Assembly: GCA_020638335.1 (NCBI GenBank)
Contig: JACKIT010000012.1
Span: forward strand, 1 to 34,573
Direction of reading: 5' to 3'
Length of the DNA: 34,573 bases
Origin: Rhodospirillales bacterium
GTDB taxonomy: Bacteria; Pseudomonadota; Alphaproteobacteria; Micavibrionales; Micavibrionaceae
Shown here: positions 30,341 to 34,573 of the stretch, piece after piece
How positions within the stretch are numbered: position 1 is the stretch's first letter
How the letters are laid out: each line of letters opens with the position of its first letter
Program-made: the position numbers and the translations under genes
Notes under the pieces: model-generated
What the model was told of the DNA's origin: nothing
The model's input: only the letters and a program-made list of their open reading frames with translations
Database searches by the model: none

Positions 30341-31297
30341 ATGATGCAAGAACTTTCAAAAAATATAACACAAAAACCAATCTGCTGGATTGTTACCGAA
30401 GGTATTGCGGGAACAGAAAACCAGTGTCTTGGCGTGGCTGAGGCTCTGGGCATAGTGCCGGAAGTTAAACGCATAGAGCTTCGTCAGCCGTGGAAAAGCC
30501 TCTCGCCCTATTTGGGCCTTGAGCAAAACTGGAGCTTCTCCCCTGCCCTTACAAGGCCATGGCCGGATTTGCTCATTGCTTCTGGACGTAAATCTATCGC
30601 AGCTTCGCGCTATATTAAAAAGGCAAGCTGCGGGAAAACATTTACCGTGCAAATACAGGACCCGCGCATTTCTCCAAAGCAGTTTGATTTGGTGGCTGTG
30701 CCTGCACATGATCCCACGCGCGGGGAAAATGTGGTTGTCACGACCTCGGCACCCAATCGGGTTAGCGCTGAGAAACTTGAAGCGGCTAAAAAAGAATTTT
30801 CCGCCTTTCAGGCCCTGCCGTCGCCGCGCATTGCTGTTTTGATCGGAGGAAATAGCAAGGCCTATAAGATGGATGCCATTGCCATACGCAAGCTGGTAAT
30901 TCAGCTTTCTCATCTTGACGGCAGCCTGATGATCTCCGCATCACGGCGCACTGGTGAAGAGGGACGAAAAATTTTACATGAAACCTTTGATGATACGGAT
31001 CATTTCCTATGGGACAGCGAAGGGCCAAACCCGTATTTCGGTTTGTTGGCATGGGCGGATTTTATTCTGGTCACCGCCGACAGCGCCTCGATGCTGTCCG
31101 AAGCCTGCACCACGGGCAAGCCCGTTTATATGATTCCTCTGGAAGGCGGGCATCCACGTATTGACAAGCTTCATGAAAACCTTAGACAATCTGGGTGTTT
31201 ACGCGATTTCGACGGTAACCTGGAAAATTGGTCGTATGAACCTCTCAATGACGCCGCATCGATCGCCCAGGAAATTAGAAAGTGTATGAAATTATGA
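30341..31297 (+). CDS. ELM1/GtrOC1 family protein
   Basis: It has 318 residues. Diagnostic parts are WIVTEGIAGTENQCLGVAEALG at the N-terminus, PDLLIASGRKSIAASRYIKK, VQIQDPRISPKQFDLVAVPAHD and the C-terminal VTADSASMLSEACTTGKPVYMIPLEGG. These identify the ELM1 family (glycosyltransferase B-like fold; named from plant mitochondrial fission ELM1 but widespread in alphaproteobacteria). The biochemical role is not settled; envelope glycan synthesis is plausible. Two ATG codons begin the gene, with no clear ribosome site. The stop overlaps the trxB ATG (ATGA), implying coupling. Confidence 0.85.
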   Translation: MMQELSKNITQKPICWIVTEGIAGTENQCLGVAEALGIVPEVKRIELRQPWKSLSPYLGLEQNWSFSPALTRPWPDLLIASGRKSIAASRYIKKASCGKTFTVQIQDPRISPKQFDLVAVPAHDPTRGENVVVTTSAPNRVSAEKLEAAKKEFSAFQALPSPRIAVLIGGNSKAYKMDAIAIRKLVIQLSHLDGSLMISASRRTGEEGRKILHETFDDTDHFLWDSEGPNPYFGLLAWADFILVTADSASMLSEACTTGKPVYMIPLEGGHPRIDKLHENLRQSGCLRDFDGNLENWSYEPLNDAASIAQEIRKCMKL

Positions 31298-32268
31298 GTG
31301 ACACACACCACAGCAAAGTTTTGATTATCGGCTCCGGCCCGGCGGGGTACACGGCGGCGATTTATGCAGCGCGCGCTAACCTTGAGCCGATTTTGGTGAC
31401 GGGATTTGAACCTGGCGGACAGCTCATGATCACGACCGAGGTTGAGAACTATCCAGGCTTTGCAGACGTTATTCAAGGACCATGGCTGATGGAACAGATG
31501 AAGCTTCAGGCTAAGCATGTCGGCACAACGCTGATTAATGATACCATCAAGGAGGTCGATTTTTCTGTGCGGCCATTTAAAGCCGTCGGCGATCAGGGGA
31601 CGGTGTATACCGGCGATACCGTCATTATCTGTACCGGGGCGAAAGCGCGCTGGCTTGGCCTGCCATCAGAGGAGAAGTTTCGCGGAAAAGGTGTTTCAGC
31701 CTGTGCAACGTGCGACGGTTTTTTCTTCCGCGGAAAAGAGGTGGCGATTGTCGGCGGAGGGAACTCTGCGGTCGAAGAGGCATTATTCCTGACGAATTTC
31801 TGTTCGAAAGTCACTCTTATCCACCGGCGCGATTCTTTGCGTGCTGAAAAAATCATGCAAGATCGTTTGTTTGAAAACGAAAAGGTCGAAGTGATTTGGG
31901 ATACGACAGTCGAGGACATTGTCGGAGACGATGCAGGCATGACAGGCCTGCGCCTGAAAAACATCAAAACCGGCGAAGAAAGGACGCTGGAAGCCGATGG
32001 CCTGTTCGTGGCAATCGGCCATGACCCGGCGACTGAGCTTTTTAAAGGCAAGCTCAAAATGGATGATACGGGCTATATAGACACGGCTGCCGATTCTACA
32101 GCGACCTCCGTACCCGGCGTGTTTGCCGCCGGAGACGTTGCAGATCATGTCTATCGCCAAGCTGTCACAGCTGCAGGGATGGGCTGCATGGCCGCGCTGG
32201 AGGCCGATCGGTTTTTAGCCGTGCAACATACTCCTAACAACGGAAATTCTGCGCATGCAGCGGAATAA
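31294..32268 (+). CDS. trxB: thioredoxin-disulfide reductase
   Basis: NADPH- and FAD-dependent reductase of thioredoxin in the cytoplasm. It has 324 residues from ATG 31294, which overlaps the previous stop; an in-frame start 12 bases earlier is less likely. FAD-binding GSGPAGYTAAIYAARA is at 13-28, the redox pair C137/C140 lies in SACATCDGFFF, the NADPH-binding IVGGGNSAVEEALFL follows, and the C-terminal FAD motif is VFAAGDVADHVYRQAVTAAGMG. Length and motif order are standard for the low-molecular-weight bacterial type. It is followed by the 6S-like RNA region. Confidence 0.96.
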   Translation: MSDTHHSKVLIIGSGPAGYTAAIYAARANLEPILVTGFEPGGQLMITTEVENYPGFADVIQGPWLMEQMKLQAKHVGTTLINDTIKEVDFSVRPFKAVGDQGTVYTGDTVIICTGAKARWLGLPSEEKFRGKGVSACATCDGFFFRGKEVAIVGGGNSAVEEALFLTNFCSKVTLIHRRDSLRAEKIMQDRLFENEKVEVIWDTTVEDIVGDDAGMTGLRLKNIKTGEERTLEADGLFVAIGHDPATELFKGKLKMDDTGYIDTAADSTATSVPGVFAAGDVADHVYRQAVTAAGMGCMAALEADRFLAVQHTPNNGNSAHAAE

Positions 32269-32373
32269 AACAGCGTAAAATACACTCCAAACATTCCGCA
32301 CCGCCTCGTTTTAAATTGCTGTCAACGAAGTAAAGTAACGTTTTTCGACTAAAAAACGACATATTTTTTCCTT

Positions 32374-32494
32374 CCGGAGATGTTGAAAACGCAGGCGAGA
32401 TGTCCTATAACCCCGAGATCAACACTATGTTGATAAGGGTCGTAACAGATCCTTACGTCTCCCAGACGTGAAACCTCCCTGTTCAACTCGCCGG
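32374..32494 (+). ncRNA. ssrS: structured RNA, candidate 6S RNA
   Basis: The two ends pair as a long closing stem: CCGG-a-GA-t-GTTGAA-(aacg)-CAGG (32374-32395) with CCTG-TTCAAC-TC-g-CCGG (32478-32494). Inside, an apical stem CCC...ATCAAC / GTTGAT...GGG (around 32411-32439) is separated from the closing stem by a large asymmetric bubble, whose 3' side holds a hairpin ACGTCT-ccc-AGACGT (32455-32469). Closing stem, open bubble with a 3' side hairpin, and apical stem are the 6S RNA plan, and the 5' GGAGATGTT segment resembles the E. coli 6S start. It is shorter than most 6S RNAs, and a leader of the downstream decarboxylase is an alternative. Confidence 0.5.
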
Positions 32495-32530
32495 GCCCAC
32501 TATATTTTGTAGTGGTTGCCCGGTTTTTTT
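32491..32530 (+). terminator. strong intrinsic terminator after the structured RNA
   Basis: CCGGGC-CCACTA (32491-32502) pairs perfectly with TAGTGG-(tt)-GCCCGG (32510-32523), followed by T7. Its first four bases are also the 3' strand of the preceding RNA's closing stem. Confidence 0.85.
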
Positions 32531-32580
32531 ACTCTGTTGGCGTTAAATAAATATTGCTTTTTTCCTCTTTTAGGATCATA

Positions 32581-32682
32581 AGGTAAGAACGCACGTGCCG
32601 ATGGCCCCTGGTAGGTTATGCAACGACGTAAGCTTGTAGTTAACGCGAGGCTTTGCCTCTTTTAGCAATAGGGTTTTCGTTG
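32581..32682 (+). promoter_or_regulatory. leader of the ornithine decarboxylase gene, possible speF-type RNA motif
   Basis: This stretch directly upstream of the decarboxylase contains GCACGTGC, a CCTGGTAGG segment, a CGACGTAAGCTTGTAGTTAACG segment in which short complementary parts recur, and at 32647-32663 a hairpin GAGGC-ttt-GCCTC followed by TTTT. A conserved RNA motif (speF) is known upstream of ornithine decarboxylase genes in alphaproteobacteria; position alone suggests this could be one. I cannot confirm the consensus from memory. The terminator-like hairpin just before the start codon would allow attenuation. Confidence 0.35.
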
Positions 32683-33954
32683 ATGACCGATACTATTTCC
32701 CAGGGGGGCCGGGGGGCCTCTATCTGCTCATTCTCCCTTCCGGAGGACCGCATTCCTTCACAAAAAACCGAGATGACCTTTATCCGCCGCGATGCGGACG
32801 ATTCTTATATCAGGGCTTTAAACCCCTGCGTTCCCGTTCCCGTGCTTCGGCCGGGGCGCCTGACGCGCCGGGCGCAGGAATTCACAAGGGCTTTTCCCGG
32901 CCACGTGCTTTATGCGGTGAAATGCAATCCCGACGAGATCTTGCTCAAGGCGATGCACAAGGGCGGCGTGCGCCGGTTCGATGTCGCCTCGATTGGCGAG
33001 GTCCGTCAGATTCGCGGGCTTTTTCCGAGGGCAAAGATTTACTTTATGCACCCGGTCAAGGCACCCGAGGCGATTCGCGAGGCCTATGTCAATCACGGCG
33101 TGCGCGCTTTCGTTCTTGATTATGCGGCGGAACTGGACAAGATTTTGCACGAGACCAACGCCGCACCCGACCTAGAGCTGTTCGTGCGTCTCGCTATTCC
33201 CAAGGACACGCCGGATGGCGGCGTGGCAACAGATTTCTCCAGCAAGTTCGGCGCCCGCCCCGAAGAGGCCGCCGAACTACTCCGCCTGTGCCGCCCCTAT
33301 TGCCGCAAGCTTGGGCTGAGCTTCCATGTCGGTACGCAGTGCGGCGATCCGGAAATCTATTCGAAAGCCGTCGCGCATGCCGCAGGTGTAATCGAAGAGA
33401 GCGGCGTTGCCGTTGAGGTGCTTGATGTCGGCGGCGGCTTCCCGGCCGAGCTTGACCAGGCCGACCCGGTACCGCCGATCGAGTCCTTTACCGGCGCCAT
33501 CGCCGGTGCGGTTGCTGAGAATAACCTCAAAAATCTCGAGCTTTTATGCGAGGTCGGGCGAGGTCTTGTGGCATGCGCCGGATCACTGGTTGTCCGTGTT
33601 GAGGGTCGCAAGGGCGACCTTCTCTATTTAAACGACGGCACCTATGGCGGCATGTTCGAGGCTGGCGGGTCGATCGGCCTGCCCTATCCCGCGCACCTGA
33701 TCCGCCGCGAGGAGCGCTCTTACGCCGGGCCGCTCAAGCCGTTCCGCTTCGCCGGGCCAACCTGCGATTCCGTCGATATGATGAAAGGCCCGTTCATGCT
33801 GCCCGATGACGTCCGTCCGGGCGACTGGATCCGACTCGACCAGCTCGGTGCCTATGGCGAGGTCTCGCGCACCGATTTCAACGGCTTCGGCACCGTGCAG
33901 AAAATCGTCGTCCAGCGCGAAGCGCCCGGCGCGGAGGCTCTTAAAATCGCGTAA
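32683..33954 (+). CDS. ornithine decarboxylase-type (fold III) PLP enzyme
   Basis: Alanine racemase-fold decarboxylase, predicted to make putrescine from ornithine. The PLP lysine lies in LYAVKCNP, HVGTQCGDP follows, then the phosphate-binding DVGGGFP, the CEVGRGLV motif, and the catalytic Cys in FAGPTCDSVDMM. It has 423 residues from ATG 32683 (AGGG about 9 bases upstream); an ATG at 32773 would give 393 and start nearer to the conserved domain. The gene is clearly richer in GC and GCC/CGC/GGC codons than its neighbours, which may reflect transfer. It is followed 27 bases later by a symporter gene with its own ribosome site, so the pair is likely an operon. Ornithine versus lysine specificity cannot be settled here. 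Confidence 0.8.
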   Translation: MTDTISQGGRGASICSFSLPEDRIPSQKTEMTFIRRDADDSYIRALNPCVPVPVLRPGRLTRRAQEFTRAFPGHVLYAVKCNPDEILLKAMHKGGVRRFDVASIGEVRQIRGLFPRAKIYFMHPVKAPEAIREAYVNHGVRAFVLDYAAELDKILHETNAAPDLELFVRLAIPKDTPDGGVATDFSSKFGARPEEAAELLRLCRPYCRKLGLSFHVGTQCGDPEIYSKAVAHAAGVIEESGVAVEVLDVGGGFPAELDQADPVPPIESFTGAIAGAVAENNLKNLELLCEVGRGLVACAGSLVVRVEGRKGDLLYLNDGTYGGMFEAGGSIGLPYPAHLIRREERSYAGPLKPFRFAGPTCDSVDMMKGPFMLPDDVRPGDWIRLDQLGAYGEVSRTDFNGFGTVQKIVVQREAPGAEALKIA

Positions 33955-33981
33955 CGCTTTTATCAAAGATGGAGAAATAAA

Positions 33982-34573
33982 ATGAGCGCACTCGGTGTTT
34001 TTGTCGTTCTGTATATGGTGATCTCAATCGCGATTGGTCTGTATGCTTCGCTGCGAGTTAGGACCTCCACCGATTATGTTCTTGCCGGGCGTTCGCTCCC
34101 CATTTATGTAACCATTGCTACAGTCTTTGCAACATGGTTTGGCTCGGAAGCCGTACTCGGCATGCCTGCGACCTTCATGGAGGAAGGGCTGGGTGGAATT
34201 GTAGCCGATCCGTTCGGTGCAGGGTTGTGTTTGGTTTTTGTCGGCCTGTTCTTCGCCGCACGGCTCTACCGCATGAAACTGCTGACTATTGGCGACTTTT
34301 ACCGCCAACGCTACGGTAAAACTGTCGAAATTCTGGTTTCTCTTGCTATCTGTGTTAGCTATCTCGGCTGGGTTTCCGCCCAGATCGTCGCGCTGGGACT
34401 AACCATCAGCTTAATCTCCGGTGAAGCTGTTTCCTTTGAGGTTGGCATGGTCATCGGCTTGAGCATCGTCCTGCTTTATACTATCTTCGGTGGGATGTGG
34501 TCGGTTGCGATCATGGACTTCCTGCAAATGATGATGATTCTCATGGGATTGTTGATTGTCGCCTGGTTGATCG
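33982..34573 (+). CDS. sodium:solute symporter family transporter, 5' part
   Basis: The ATG at 33982 has GGAG 7 bases upstream and the frame stays open to the window end (197 codons), so the 3' part is missing. The translation begins MSALGVFVVLYMVISIAIGLYAS, with five or more hydrophobic helices visible. Family features are TSTDYVLAGRSLP between helices 1 and 2, then TVFATWFGSEAVLGMPATFMEEGLGGI, RMKLLTIGDFYRQRYG, and YTIFGGMWSVAIMDFLQ. This is the SSS family (PutP-like). Being just after a decarboxylase, it may import ornithine or another amino acid, or move a polyamine; that is inference. Confidence 0.85.
   Translation, partial: MSALGVFVVLYMVISIAIGLYASLRVRTSTDYVLAGRSLPIYVTIATVFATWFGSEAVLGMPATFMEEGLGGIVADPFGAGLCLVFVGLFFAARLYRMKLLTIGDFYRQRYGKTVEILVSLAICVSYLGWVSAQIVALGLTISLISGEAVSFEVGMVIGLSIVLLYTIFGGMWSVAIMDFLQMMMILMGLLIVAWLI

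Noticed and set aside
30356..30913. 185-codon minus-strand frame within the ELM1-family gene
   Set aside because: Antisense shadow of a conserved gene, with no start signals.
32653..32682. TTG 32653 as start of the decarboxylase
   Set aside because: It lies inside the terminator-like hairpin of the leader and has no ribosome site.
1..34573. CRISPR arrays, insertion sequences, integrases, toxin-antitoxin pairs
   Set aside because: No regularly spaced direct repeats, no transposase or integrase motifs, and no convincing toxin-antitoxin pair were seen; the repeats present are palindromic and dispersed.

Overview
The window reads as ordinary chromosome of an alphaproteobacterium of moderate GC. 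Support for this: a waaA-lpxK-lpxL lipid A block; the carA / yqeY / dnaG / rpoD neighbourhood common in that class; a class II DAHP synthase; a glutamine-dependent NAD synthetase; an ELM1-family protein next to trxB; and a fold III ornithine decarboxylase. Scattered two-hairpin palindromic repeats, some read as protein, also fit several alphaproteobacterial lineages. I see no transposase, integrase, phage gene or CRISPR array. Genus-level placement is not possible from this sequence alone.

Layout: 1-2.7 kb, lipid A/Kdo genes (waaA 3' end, lpxK, an lpxL-type acyltransferase). 2.9-4.2 kb, glutathione reductase. 4.3-5.5 kb (minus), a protein resembling eukaryotic class I cyclic nucleotide phosphodiesterases. 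5.6-10.8 kb, class II DAHP synthase, nadE, an unknown minus-strand gene and gltX. 10.8-13 kb, repeats, a small unknown gene, a TrmJ-like methyltransferase and rpsD. 13.2-14.9 kb, a large unknown membrane-associated protein. 15.4-17.1 kb, a three-gene overlapping operon (BMT5-like methyltransferase, AlkB-like dioxygenase, DUF488). 17.1-21.1 kb (minus), dnaG, rpoD and a CAT-anticodon tRNA, with a cluster of apparent one-base indels in dnaG and at the start of rpoD. 21.1-21.6 kb, two tandem copies of a tiny gene. 21.6-28.7 kb, yqeY (minus), then an overlapping chain carA - beta-carbonic anhydrase - ORF6N protein - GNAT - carB. 28.7-32.3 kb, a small unknown gene, greA, an Lrp regulator (minus), the ELM1-family gene and trxB. 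32.3-34.6 kb, a 6S-like structured RNA with terminator, a leader region, ornithine decarboxylase, and the start of a sodium:solute symporter.

Most notable: (1) palindromic repeats sit in frame inside essential genes. An 85-nt element lies in the interdomain linker of NadE, a different GC-rich double hairpin lies in a beta-hairpin turn of the second ATP-grasp half of CarB, and a second copy of the 85-nt element forms the tail of the ORF6N protein. This parallels the Rickettsia palindromic elements. (2) carA and carB are separated by a carbonic anhydrase that could supply bicarbonate, plus a GNAT gene that starts with a near-exact copy of the carB start. (3) The methyltransferase/AlkB/DUF488 operon looks like an undescribed nucleic-acid modification module. 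(4) The dnaG frameshifts are mostly repaired by one base in short homopolymers, so sequence error is more likely than gene death.
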